From positions 6,255,170 to 6,319,169 of the forward strand of contig NC_031480.1 in assembly GCF_000006565.2 (NCBI RefSeq): 64,000 bases of DNA, read 5' to 3'. The position numbers and the translations under genes were made by a program. The notes under the pieces are model-generated. The model was not told the DNA's origin, searched no databases, and worked only from the letters and a program-made list of their open reading frames with translations. The DNA comes from Toxoplasma gondii ME49 (Eukaryota > Apicomplexa > Conoidasida > Eucoccidiorida > Sarcocystidae). Positions 48,382 through 58,829 of this stretch are shown in pieces (position 1 is the stretch's first letter; each line of letters opens with the position of its first letter).

Positions 48382-50355
48382 CGTGCCTCTTGGACCAGGT
48401 GTTATTTTACCGTGGAGCGTTTTTATTTCTTTCAGTGAACTGCTCCCCCGATGCTATTGTGGTAAATCTGGATCTGCATGCTCAGAACCTAACACACGGT
48501 TAGACTTTGAGAAATGTGTGCCCGCCTCACGGTTATTCGCAGCACATCCGGTCAAGGCTCTTGTGGGAAAGGCTAGAAGATGTTAGTTTCATGTAAGAAC
48601 GGTACATCACTGGAGGGGCAGAGACAGCAGCCGCGGTATGCTGGGAGTCATTCCGGAGACTGTCCGCGCTCCCTCGGAGCTGCGTCCAGTGCGGGGGAGA
48701 CCGTACTTTTGAGGATAGCGTAAAACCGATTGGAAAACAGAGCTCAGCCGTCTCTGGTGGGATATTGCATCGTAGTGAAACATAAAAAAGCCAACATACC
48801 ATACCAAAAATTATCTACATTCATTCTAAGTAAAAATCAAAGCCTCGAACAACTGTGTCCCCCTGACCGGAGATAGATCAGGCAGGTCAAAAGGGTGGAG
48901 CGCCCCCCTCTTCCAGCTTGTCCGCCGAACATCGACATGCGTCCCATTCACCGCTTTTGCTGCAGTACACTCAGGAAAAAAAACAATCTGAGAGAACTGC
49001 CACTCGCTATGTTGGAGTTCGCTCGCACACTCGGCTTCTCAACGGCTTGATCCTCCGTGTCACACGGACATAGTACATCTCAGTCCCCTTACGGATACCG
49101 AGTTTGGGGCATCAAAAGCCAAACGTCCGGTTTACATCGCCGCAGTATATCGTCAGGTTGCGAATATAGCAACACAACGAAATGCAAAATGCCGGCGAAT
49201 TGATCTCTGCAACCCAGTGCGAAGAACTAAGATTAACGTGTCGATTTCTTTCCGTTTTCCGTGGTCAACAGGTGAATAATCCCATTTATACGAATAAACT
49301 GAACAGCATCCAACTAGCGGGAGCTGATGAGATAGGTCAAACAGACAACGAAGACAGAGCATGTTGTTTTAGAGTCAGCAACATCAAGAGTATCCCTCCT
49401 TCGGTGTATCACACTCGTTGTGCACCCTGGGACATGGTGGAAGAATGGCCTGTCACATTATTGATTCCATCGTCGTACATTCAAATGGTGCGATAGCCAG
49501 GATGTTCTCTTTGAAACGTAGGGTGTTTAAACACCGCTACCGCCGATACGCCTGCCAACAAAGAGATTTCAGTCGCTGCGACACACGGCGTAGAGGTCAC
49601 CTGGCCTTTCGACTCGTTTCGGTCAACAAAGCACTCGACAACCATGGCAAGATTGTGACTGACTACATATAAATCGAGTAGTTTCGCAGCCTCGTGTAGA
49701 GAAACCCTTCGTCTCGGGGCAACAACAGCAACCGACGATATCATACTGGCACGTGTGTGGAACCGACCCGCCGAAAACGTGCCGGCTTCATTGTTAAAGA
49801 GTCAGTCTACCTCGGGCACAAACATAGCTACCGCATGTGCCAGAAAATATGTTTGTTTTGTCAGGGAGATGCACTGACTGCCTACTGCAGCCAACGATTG
49901 ACTCCCAGAGACTCCACCGAAATCCATGAAGACATGCAACCGTGTCGCCATCAGCGGCGGCGAACAGGACTTGGCGTGGTCGTGTGTAGCGGGGCTTGCA
50001 CCGCCAACTCCCGCCTACTCAACAAACCCTCATAGTGTGTAAGGAGGGCAAAAATATTTGTCTAGTCTTTGACCACTTTCGGTGTTTGTTCAAAAATGAA
50101 GATTTGTGTGTTCTCCTGAGATATCCACATTTCTCCTTCTTCAGATCCAAGCCACTCAGTCTCTTCTCCCCGAGTCCGCGAAACCGACGCACGTGTCCCG
50201 TGGCCGACATTTCAAGACTATCATTAGGGCCCTATTTCAGGCCGCTGGATAATGGGCTCGGTAACTTGTGCCAGGGACAGACCAAGAAACCAACTCGAGG
50301 GATCCCTCCGTCGCCAGATACTATTCCTCAACACATCGAACGCTGCGTTGCCAGT
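48382..50355. other. divergent intergenic region before the family A array
   Basis: Contains the 5' region of the glucan synthase gene and the upstream region of family A copy 1. The last ~110 bp (about 50240-50355) closely resembles the region just upstream of copy 2 (52565-52669). Short ORFs only; no gene called. Confidence 0.5.
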
Positions 50356-51468
50356 ATGGAATCCGTTGTGCTCCGAGCCATCTGGCTCACCGTCCTCATA
50401 GGCGGAATGCTGCCTTGCATCGCATCCGAGATAACTGAACCAACGATGACCACAAATCCGGATTTCACGGTCACAATCCCCAAAGGCGGACTTCCTCAGG
50501 ATGTCGAGGAAGTTTTTTTTCTCCAGCCGTCTCAGATCCTCCGTGTCATCGACGAGACAGGGAAAGCCGTCTACATGCCCCAGGCGATCACTGACTCGGT
50601 TGATGCTTCTCAGGGATCCCGCACTGACGCTGACGTTGCTTCTTCTGAGTCGTATTCCGCCGCGTACGCATTCGTGAATGGAAAATGCGACTTTACGACG
50701 GAGATCCAGTACAAAGAAGCATTTCCTGACTACACGGCGCCATTATGGGTTCGTACTGTCTATACTGTCCCGAAGACAGAAGCAGCCCCTTCGGAGACGG
50801 CTGCGAACTTCACGTTGACGAATCCTCCTGCAGAGTATTTGAACGAGTCTGTGAGTTTCTGCGTGAGATTCAAGACATTGTTGGCGTCTGGATCAACCTC
50901 GTCAACGACTACAACGACAGGGGCGACACCGACGTCGGAAACTGGAGTTGGGACCCCAAGTTCAAAGCCATCCAAGCCTACTGTCCCCCCTGAAGGCTCG
51001 TCACACTCTGGTGGATCAAGCGATCCCCAGGTGGAATTCCCGAATGATAATCCGAATGTAGGAGGGGATGACAACCACTCGGATGACCAAGGAGAAGGAC
51101 ATGTGACCGAGCCCGTCACACCATCTCCAGGAAATAAACCAAGTACGGGACAGGAGCAAGGAATAGACGTGGTGGCGCCTCCTGAAGGGCAAAACCACGC
51201 AGAAGATAACATATCTGAAAATGGAAACAGCAAGGGGGATGCTGAGGTAACAGATCAAGACACACTCAATAAAGACGGTGTGGAAGGTGACAAAACTGTC
51301 AAAGAAAATAGGAACCCACAGGCGAGGAGGCTTTCTGGAACGGGCAGCCCGAAAGAGGCATATGTGACAATCGTTCTGCATTCTGCTGCGTGGGGCCTGG
51401 CAGGCGGAGTGGAAATAATCTCAGTTTATATGGTTTCCATTACAGCTGCACTGTCGTTCATTTTCTAG
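50356..51468 (+). CDS. family A secreted protein, copy 1 (370 aa)
   Basis: Single exon. The frame is open from 49996, but the ATG at 50356 is used because it puts a signal peptide at residues 1-24 and because copy 2 starts at the same point. Layout: signal peptide; conserved domain, residues ~36-175 (FTVTIPKGGLPQDVEEVFFL, LRVIDET, AYAFVNGKCDF, APLWVRT, LTNPPAEYL, SVSFCVRFK), with two cysteines at 111 and 169 also present in copies 2 and 3; a disordered Thr/Ser/Pro/Gly/Asn-rich region; RRLSG at 324-328; a hydrophobic C-terminal segment running to the last residue, which would be a membrane anchor or GPI signal. I recognise this as the Toxoplasma family A group, function unknown. Its first 68 residues are identical to copy 2, and residues ~43-168 are identical to copy 4. 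Confidence 0.8.
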   Translation: MESVVLRAIWLTVLIGGMLPCIASEITEPTMTTNPDFTVTIPKGGLPQDVEEVFFLQPSQILRVIDETGKAVYMPQAITDSVDASQGSRTDADVASSESYSAAYAFVNGKCDFTTEIQYKEAFPDYTAPLWVRTVYTVPKTEAAPSETAANFTLTNPPAEYLNESVSFCVRFKTLLASGSTSSTTTTTGATPTSETGVGTPSSKPSKPTVPPEGSSHSGGSSDPQVEFPNDNPNVGGDDNHSDDQGEGHVTEPVTPSPGNKPSTGQEQGIDVVAPPEGQNHAEDNISENGNSKGDAEVTDQDTLNKDGVEGDKTVKENRNPQARRLSGTGSPKEAYVTIVLHSAAWGLAGGVEIISVYMVSITAALSFIF

Positions 51469-52669
51469 TTGTGTGTTCAACAATGCACTGGCACTGGTTG
51501 TGAGGCGACAGCGGCCCGACGAATACATGGAAGCCGATTTGCGAGTTGTTTCATTGGCACTTCTGATGTAATTCTTGGTTGCTGTACATGAAGCGTGCGA
51601 ATCCAGAAATTTGTGTGGAGGCTGCAGGAGTGTTTCTACCGTTGCCGCCATGGGAAAAAACACCCAGTCCGCGGGGGATGTCAGTTTCCGACACAGGTGG
51701 ACAATGTTTTGTCACAGATTTATATGCTGATTTGAATGAATGCATATAAATCAATTTCTTCTATGGAAAGCGTTCTGCACAGCAATCCTCCCTTCTACGC
51801 CAGTTACACCAGCACATTCGCCCCGTGAGGGTGAAATCATGCAGATAGTGTGTGCGTACAGGCCAGGTTAAATGCTCATATGCTCCTACGAGCGATGGAG
51901 CACATCGTTTCGGTCGTAATTTACAGAGTTACTTCCATGACTCCAGGCAGGTGTATTAGGTGCTGGTTTGGTGTGTGTCTCAACGGCCCGCGGAAAACGC
52001 AGCGGTTTCGTTAGTCGGAGATATTTTTACAGGGACCGCAGACACGCCTGGCACCCTTTGTGGCAGAAGTATTGCTTTGTATGTGGAACGATGGAAGCAC
52101 TGTCTACTGCAACGAGCCACATTTAGTTTTTCGAAATGCCGCAAAACCAAAATAACCCTCGCCGCTTCGTGGTTGCAACGCGGGCGAAGCCGCATTTATC
52201 GGGGTTCCGTGGGAGCGGTGACGTGCGCCAGCTCAAGTGACCCTCATTTGCAACGACGAGGTAAGAGCGTGAACTGTCACTTGGTTAATCTCCACCCGCT
52301 TGATTTTTTTGCAGAAGCCAAGTTGGCTTATTTTTGATTCGGTCGCGTTTGTCCGTAGTTGTCCCATTCATTAAGACATAAAGCACTCGCCCATTCGGTG
52401 CCCTCCTGTTCCGCCAAACTGACCCCGGAAGTCTCGGCTGACCGGCACGTTCGGGGTAGCGAAGCTGCCTGCAGTCACGTGTTCGCCCTGCGACATTCTG
52501 ACGCAGTTACGGTCGTATTTCAAGTAATTAGCCCCTGAATTGGGCCACTTGTTCAAATCTCCAGAAACTTCCACGACGAATATCCTGGTACCAGACCAGG
52601 AAATCAACTCGAGGGCTCCTTCCCTCGCCAGATACTATTCCTCAACACATCGAACGCTGCGTTGCCAGT
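51469..52669. other. spacer between family A copies 1 and 2
   Basis: Holds the 3' UTR of copy 1, which resembles that of copy 4 (TAGTTGTGTGT, then TGCACTGGC), and the promoter of copy 2. No additional gene is supported. Confidence 0.5.
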
Positions 52670-54097
52670 ATGGAATCCGTTGTGCTCCGAGCCATCTGGC
52701 TCACCGTCCTCATAGGCGGAATGCTGCCTTGCATCGCATCCGAGATAACTGAACCAACGATGACCACAAATCCGGATTTCACGGTCACGATCCCCAAAGG
52801 CGGACTTCCTCAGGATGTCGAGGAAGTCTTTTTTCTCCAGCCGTCTCAGATCCTTCGTGTCATTGACGAAACGACCAAAGCCGTCTACATGCCCCAGAAG
52901 AACACTGAGTCTGAAAGGTCTTCTCAGGAAACCCGCGCTACCCCGGAAGCTCCTTCGACAGAAATCTACAGCACCGCGTACGCATTCGTCAATGGGGAGT
53001 GCGACTTCAAAAAGGAGATCGAGTACAAGGAAGCGTTTCTCGGGTACGCGACGCCATTGTGGGTTCGTACTGCTTCGGGTGCACCGGAGGCGAGAGGATC
53101 CTCGTCGGCGGCGGTTGTGACTTACACATTGACGAACCCTCCTGCAGCGTATTTGAGCCAGTCTGTGAGTTTCTGCGTGAGATTCAAGACATCCCTAGCT
53201 TCAGGAACAAGCTCGCCTACCACTACATCAACCACTGCGACGACGTCATTAGAAGACGTGTCAAAACCTCCCGCGTCAACACCAGTGAATCCTGATTCCC
53301 CTCCGACTCCCCCACAATCATCCGATGATCAAGACACTGGTGATGAGGCTCCAGAAGAAAACCCTGATGAAGGAGAAGAGCCCCAATCACACAGCGGAAC
53401 AAGCGGAACAGTTACTGTGCCCACCACCCCGAGTTCGGGGTTGACGTCACCTGGGGCGTCAGGGCAGTCCACAGACTCGTCAGGGACTGGTAAAGCAGAT
53501 GGCACCACGACACCTCCCACAATACAAAACGAAGAGAGCATGGGAGGTTCGGTTACATCACCCGAAAACACAATCAGAGGTGAACCTACAGTGTCAGAGC
53601 CTACAAACACAGAACCTTCCCAGAATAGCGTGACACCGTCTAGCAAGCCAGGCCATCTCCAGGATGGTGTCCACGATAACAAGGTTACTGAATTCGAAGA
53701 CTCCAAGCCACAAAATGAGAAAGCAAATGAACATGAGAGTGAGCTCGCCGGACGTGGGTCTGGGGGATCTTTTACTGCAGAGCAAGACGAACACGGACAC
53801 GAAGACGTCGTCAGTGGGCCGAAAGACACAGCTGCTACTGAGGCACTCGGAAAAGTGGAGAACGTAGAAAGTGCTGAGCAGCAGGAGGGAAAACAGAGCA
53901 ACAAAGGTGCTCTTGCTTCTGGGACCCCTACAGCAGATGAAAAGGCGCCCGTGAGGCGGCTGTCTGGAACAAGCACTACGAAAGAGGCATACTTGACTAT
54001 CGTCGTACATTCTTCTGCGTGGGGCTTGGTAGGCAGAGTGGGAGCAATCTCGGTTTATGTGCTGTTCATTACAGCTGCCCTGTCGTTCACAGTCTAG
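52670..54097 (+). CDS. family A secreted protein, copy 2 (475 aa)
   Basis: Single exon from ATG at 52670. The signal peptide and first 68 residues are identical to copy 1. The conserved domain continues with VYMPQKNTES, AFVNGECDFKKEIEYKEAF, LWVRTASG, LTNPPAAYL and SVSFCVRFKT, keeping both cysteines. The middle (residues ~180-425) is a long acidic Pro/Ser/Thr/Glu-rich disordered region, longer than in copy 1 and different in sequence. RRLSG lies 47 residues from the C-terminus, followed by the hydrophobic anchor-like tail (VGAISVYVLFITAALSFTV). The product is probably secreted and membrane-tethered at its C-terminus. Function is unknown. Confidence 0.8.
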   Translation: MESVVLRAIWLTVLIGGMLPCIASEITEPTMTTNPDFTVTIPKGGLPQDVEEVFFLQPSQILRVIDETTKAVYMPQKNTESERSSQETRATPEAPSTEIYSTAYAFVNGECDFKKEIEYKEAFLGYATPLWVRTASGAPEARGSSSAAVVTYTLTNPPAAYLSQSVSFCVRFKTSLASGTSSPTTTSTTATTSLEDVSKPPASTPVNPDSPPTPPQSSDDQDTGDEAPEENPDEGEEPQSHSGTSGTVTVPTTPSSGLTSPGASGQSTDSSGTGKADGTTTPPTIQNEESMGGSVTSPENTIRGEPTVSEPTNTEPSQNSVTPSSKPGHLQDGVHDNKVTEFEDSKPQNEKANEHESELAGRGSGGSFTAEQDEHGHEDVVSGPKDTAATEALGKVENVESAEQQEGKQSNKGALASGTPTADEKAPVRRLSGTSTTKEAYLTIVVHSSAWGLVGRVGAISVYVLFITAALSFTV

Positions 54098-55132
54098 TAA
54101 TGTGTGCCGCACACAGTGATGCCGGTTTTGGAGCGCCAACGAAGAATGCTATACAATGAAAAAGGCTATAATGTTGCATCGTTGGCAGGTGCCGCGGAAT
54201 GAATGGCTTGTAGTTACAACTGGTGACTGATAAGGTACCTGTTTTTGTAGCTTCATGTCAGCTTCAAGGCAAAACTTATCACGAACGGACGACTGTTGCC
54301 AACACGGTAGACCCATTCTTTGTGAAGGCACTGAAACGCATCTGCCTTCTTCACGCTCCTGTTCGGGGTCGAAAAGATGCTTTTCGTATGGATATCAGTT
54401 ACTTCTGGCTCATACGCTCGTGTTGATGAGACATCAGTAGTTGCCGATTCTGTGCTGACAGACTTATTGCGAAGATACGTGGAAAGGAATGTCGCCTTCG
54501 CTAGAAAGGAGCTCCTTTACCCAAAGCACAAACAACGGTATCCCTGCATGTGACATCAAATCGACTGCCTTCTGGCACGTAGGCCGCCCACTAGGGGGAA
54601 CCAGTGACCACAAGAGAATCTGTCGAAATCTACGTAGACACGCAGCCATGTTGCTCTCCCGTGCGGCGACGGGACGTGCGTATTCGTGTGCAGCTGGTCT
54701 GGTGGGGCAGCGCCAGCTTCCGTCTACTTAAGTGACGTTCAGGTTGGGTGAGAAAGACAAAAAAGTAAGGTTGAACTTCAGCCGCTTTGACTTTTCGGTC
54801 AAAAGTAGAGATCAGTGTGTCCTCCATGCGATCATCTGCGATATCAACACTTGTACTTTTTCGGATCAAAGGAACTCATTGTCCCCTCTCTCTCTGTCAT
54901 CGAAATCGACTCAGCAAACTTCTGCTGAGTGCACGTCGGTGGGAGCGAAGGCGCGGTCATCTGTACTCTCTGCGATATTTCGACCCACCTGCGACCCTTT
55001 TTCTGGAGAGCAATTGTTTAATGACATGAAAACGCTCCACTAGTCATTCTCCGGGAGCAGACGCTGAAACCAGATCGGGTGCTCCTGCCTTCTGCAAATG
55101 CCGTTGTTCTCGTCGTCCCCGGAGTTGTCAGC
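54098..55132. other. spacer between family A copies 2 and 3
   Basis: Contains the 3' UTR of copy 2 and the upstream region of copy 3. The upstream region is not visibly similar to those of copies 1 and 2. No additional gene is supported. Confidence 0.5.
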
Positions 55133-56632
55133 ATGAAGGCTGTTGCACTCAGAGGCTTTTGGCTCACCATCCTCCTGGGAGTCTTCATACCGCGCACCGC
55201 ATCTAAATCAAGTGGGCTGACCTCCGCTGCTCCGGATTTCACCGTCACAATTCCCAAAGAAGGACTTCCAGCCGATCGTCAGGAAGTCTTCTCCCTCCGG
55301 CCGTCTGGGATTCTTCGTGTCATCGACGAGACAGGTGAAGCCGTCTATATGCCCCAGGCGACCGCTGACTCTGACTCTTCTTCTGTGGATCCCTCTAAAG
55401 AGACGCTCAAAGCCTCTGACGCGGTTTCAACACAAACCTATGGTGACGCGTACGCATTCGTGAACGGAAAATGCGACTTCAGGGAGACAATCAAGTACAA
55501 AGACACATTTGCCGGGTACACAGCGCCATTGTGGGTTCGTGTTACCTCTGATGCGTCGATGACACCAGAAACGTCGTCGAGCGCGGTTGTCAACTACACA
55601 TTCACGAATCCTCCTAAAGAGTATTTGAGTGAGGTGGTGAGTTTCTGCGTGATTTTCAAGACACGCTTGGCTTCTGGATCAACATCGTCATCGCCTGCAG
55701 TGACAAAGCCGACGGAGCCATCAGGCGCGGCGCCACAGTCCACCAGCGCCACGCTATCAGTGCCTGCAGCAGAACAGAATACATCGCAACATTATGGTGA
55801 TTCAGGAACTGGTCATGAATCAGTTCCCGAAGGGAAACCTGATCTTGGAAAAGATGACAAAGTGAATAAGGAGATACATGGACCGAAGGGTGGACCCGGT
55901 CCGACGGGTCCAGTGGTTCCCCTACAAAAGGAACCGGGGCAATCCCCAGACACGCCGGGCCCTCTTACCCCACACGACGGCACGGCATCTCCCAAGAGAA
56001 AAACAGAGGAGGACAACGGAAAGTCTGGAGTAGCACCAAAACAACCAGTCCCCGTAAAACCTGCTGCTACAAAGCCATCAACCACAAGACATCCCTATGC
56101 TAGCGAATCACCCTCTGACAGAGCAGCCCACCCTGCGGACGACGATCGCGGCTATAGCATTAGTGGAAGCAAATACCATAAGCAAGGTGGTGACGAAAAA
56201 AGTGTACGCGACAGTGAAGTCGCCGCGACAGGTCCTGGGGAGCATTTGCATGTGGAGCAGGACAGACGCAAGGGCGACGACGTCGCACATAACGCTGAAG
56301 AGGAAGCAGCCTCTGAGGCAGCCAGTAAGGGAGGGAGCATGGTAAACGATGAGGTACAAGGGGGAAAGCTGGGCAACGACGACCACCCTGAATCTGCAGA
56401 GACGAGTTTGCAGGGGGGACACAGAAACATACTCCAGGAAGAACACGTTGATTCTAAGGATCCGGCTGAAATCGAGAAGGCACACACGAGGAGGCTTTCT
56501 GACACAGTCACTCCGGAAAGTGCACACCTGACCATCGTCATACACTCTGCTGCGTGGGGTCTTGCAGGTGGGCGGGCAGCAATCCCGGCTTTCGTTCTTT
56601 CCTGTGCAGCTGCACTGTTCTCCACATTGTAG
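55133..56632 (+). CDS. family A secreted protein, copy 3 (499 aa)
   Basis: Single exon. The ATG at 55133 (MKAVALRGFWLTILLGVFIP) gives the signal peptide by alignment with copies 1 and 2; the frame is open from 55079. This is the most diverged intact copy: FTVTIPKEGLPADRQEVFSL, LRVIDETGEAVYMPQ, AYAFVNGKCDFRETIKYKDT, APLWVRVTS, FTNPPKEYL, VVSFCVIFKT, with both cysteines kept. The middle is Pro/Gly/Lys-rich then Asp/Glu/His/Lys-rich and disordered. RRLSD lies 47 residues from the C-terminus, followed by a hydrophobic tail ending LSCAAALFSTL. The product is probably secreted and C-terminally anchored; function is unknown. Confidence 0.8.
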   Translation: MKAVALRGFWLTILLGVFIPRTASKSSGLTSAAPDFTVTIPKEGLPADRQEVFSLRPSGILRVIDETGEAVYMPQATADSDSSSVDPSKETLKASDAVSTQTYGDAYAFVNGKCDFRETIKYKDTFAGYTAPLWVRVTSDASMTPETSSSAVVNYTFTNPPKEYLSEVVSFCVIFKTRLASGSTSSSPAVTKPTEPSGAAPQSTSATLSVPAAEQNTSQHYGDSGTGHESVPEGKPDLGKDDKVNKEIHGPKGGPGPTGPVVPLQKEPGQSPDTPGPLTPHDGTASPKRKTEEDNGKSGVAPKQPVPVKPAATKPSTTRHPYASESPSDRAAHPADDDRGYSISGSKYHKQGGDEKSVRDSEVAATGPGEHLHVEQDRRKGDDVAHNAEEEAASEAASKGGSMVNDEVQGGKLGNDDHPESAETSLQGGHRNILQEEHVDSKDPAEIEKAHTRRLSDTVTPESAHLTIVIHSAAWGLAGGRAAIPAFVLSCAAALFSTL

Positions 56633-57731
56633 ATGTGTGGCGCAGCAGCACATTGATGGCAGACCAGAAGTGACCTCAGGCAGCCCAGAAAGCAAAAACA
56701 ACGAGATTATGCGCCGTTGAGAGTTACGAGGGAATGAATGAGTGTTCAGAGTATAATGCTTTGGCGTTTGATCGTGTTACTCAACTTTGTTTCTGCCAAT
56801 GTCAACTTTGAGGAAACAGTGTCATCCCGAAGCGACGTGTCTAGCGCAGGAGAATTACGGGTTGTAATGACGTTTTTCCAATGACGATTCATATGAATGC
56901 ACAACGCTCGAGTACTGCCGTGTCCAAGGTCGCGAGAGAAGCCGTTTATTACGGATGAATGCGGCGGCACATGAACAGCTGATGATTTCGTGCTGAGAGG
57001 TGTGTAGAAGCGGTCCTCTGAGAAAGAACCCCCCACCATTCGAGACTGGCATTGAAAAGCACCCCTCTCCACTCGATAGTGGGATGATCACCAGGAGCCC
57101 AACACAGCTACGACCCCATGTCACGACCAGTAGAGGTTTTAGGATTAATGACTGCAGCAAACGTTTAGCTGCTTGGGATTCTATCGAACCCCTGCAAAGC
57201 ATGCCATCATGCCGCGCTCTCCTATGCGGCAGTACATGCGCAGCTGTGTGCAGCCGGACTGAGGAGGCGCGACATCTGCCACCGAATGAAGTAACTATCT
57301 TCGGGGGTGAGAAAGGCATTAAGAAGCAAATGCACTTCAACCACATTGAGCATTCAACATGTAGACCTGAATGTTTGCATGTTGGTCTGTCATCTCTTTA
57401 GAAACTCCACTCTCTAGAGTGCAACGCGCTCATTGTTCTCGATACCATTACGCGAATCCCACTCAGCAGGCGCCGAAGGTGTCATTCCCCGTAGCTGTGA
57501 GATTCCGACACAGTTGGCGACTGTGTGTGTTATATTCCTTTCGTGTTAAATGCTTGTGTGTTAAGCACCCTTTCTATTAAAGACCTTGCGTCTGCCCTTC
57601 GTTGTATGATCTTTTCAACGGGTCAAAAACGTGACAGGAATTTTCCTCGGGATACATACTCCAAAACCCGTTTGCACAATCCAGCCCTCTGCATGTGCCT
57701 AGTTCTTTCCTTACGCCGCTGCGTTGTAAAC
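56633..57731. other. spacer between family A copies 3 and 4
   Basis: Contains the 3' UTR of copy 3 and sequence upstream of the broken copy 4. Short ORFs only. No additional gene is supported. Confidence 0.5.
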
Positions 57732-58829
57732 AGGGAATCGGTGACAATCAGAGCTCTTCGACTCACAATCCTCTCCAGTGGACTCCTGCCTTACATCTCG
57801 TCTGACACAAGTGGAATAGTGACAGGTGATGCGAACATCACGGTCACGATCTCCAAAGGCGGACTTCCTCAGGATGTCGAGGAAGTTTTTTTTCTCCAGC
57901 CGTCTCAGATCCTCCGTGTCATCGACGAGACAGGGAAAGCCGTCTACATGCCCCAGGCGATCACTGACTCGGTTGATGCTTCTCAGGGATCCCGCACTGA
58001 CGCTGACGTTGCTTCTTCTGAGTCGTATTCCGCCGCGTACGCATTCGTGAATGGAAAATGCGACTTTACGACGGAGATCCAGTACAAAGAAGCATTTCCT
58101 GACTACACGGCGCCATTATGGGTTCGTACTGTCTATACTGTCCCGAAGACAGAAGCAGCCCCTTCGGAGACGGCTGCGAACTTCACGTTGACGAATCCTC
58201 CTGCAGAGTATTTGAACGAGTCTGTGAGTTTCTGAGTGAGACTCAAGCCATTGTTGGCTTCTGGATCGAATGCAGCCATCGCTACAACAACAAGATCGAC
58301 ACAAACCTCAAAGGATGAGTCGAAACCTTCCAGTGGAGATGCACCAGAGGTTCAGTCACCCGGCGCTCCCCAGACTCCGTCCGACAGTTCAAACATTAAT
58401 CAGGTAAATGGCTCCCACAAAAATCCCGAAGAAAAGGACGACGGAACAAGTCAGCCAACAGAAAATCAACTGAATGGGCAAGCCGCGCCAGGTGCTAGGA
58501 GTCCCCAACACCTGCAGTTGCAGTCAAACCACGGAGACCCTCTGCCCCCTCATGATACGCCTGGCAACACCGTTTCCGGCCCAGACGGCAATCAGGAAAA
58601 CAATGACAATTCTGGGATAACAGGAGGCACGCCCAACGACGGTAGCCTGGAATCTGAGGTCACGGCAAAAGAAGACGCACAGGCGAGGAGGCTTTCTGAA
58701 ACAGACACAAAGAACGCGACATACTTGACCATCGTCGCGCACTCTGCTGCATGGGTTTTCGCTGGGGGAATTGGATCAATCTCAGTTTCCGTGCTCTTCG
58801 TAAGAGCAACGCTATTGTCCACATTCTAG
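57732..58829 (+). pseudogene. family A copy 4, start codon lost and internal TGA
   Basis: By alignment with copy 1 the start should be at 57732, but the codon is AGG (AGGGAATCG against ATGGAATCC). The signal-peptide region continues as ESVTIRALRLTILSSGLLPY. From about 57851 to 58232 it is identical by eye to copy 1. At 58233-58235 the codon for the second conserved cysteine (TGC in copies 1-3) is TGA. Downstream the frame stays open for 197 codons, through the disordered middle (shorter than in the other copies), RRLSE and the hydrophobic tail to TAG at 58829. An upstream in-frame ATG at about 57693 could substitute for the lost start but would put extra residues before the signal peptide. 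Most likely a recent pseudogene; recoding of the TGA as selenocysteine is an unproven alternative. Confidence 0.75.

Noticed and set aside
49996..50355. 120-codon N-terminal extension of family A copy 1
   Set aside because: The ATG at 50356 is followed by a clear signal peptide, and copies 2 and 3 start at the matching place. The extension would bury the signal peptide.
53329..53976. 215-codon minus-strand ORF opposite family A copy 2
   Set aside because: Antisense of a low-complexity coding region; the Ser/Pro/Gly bias is the mirror of the sense strand.
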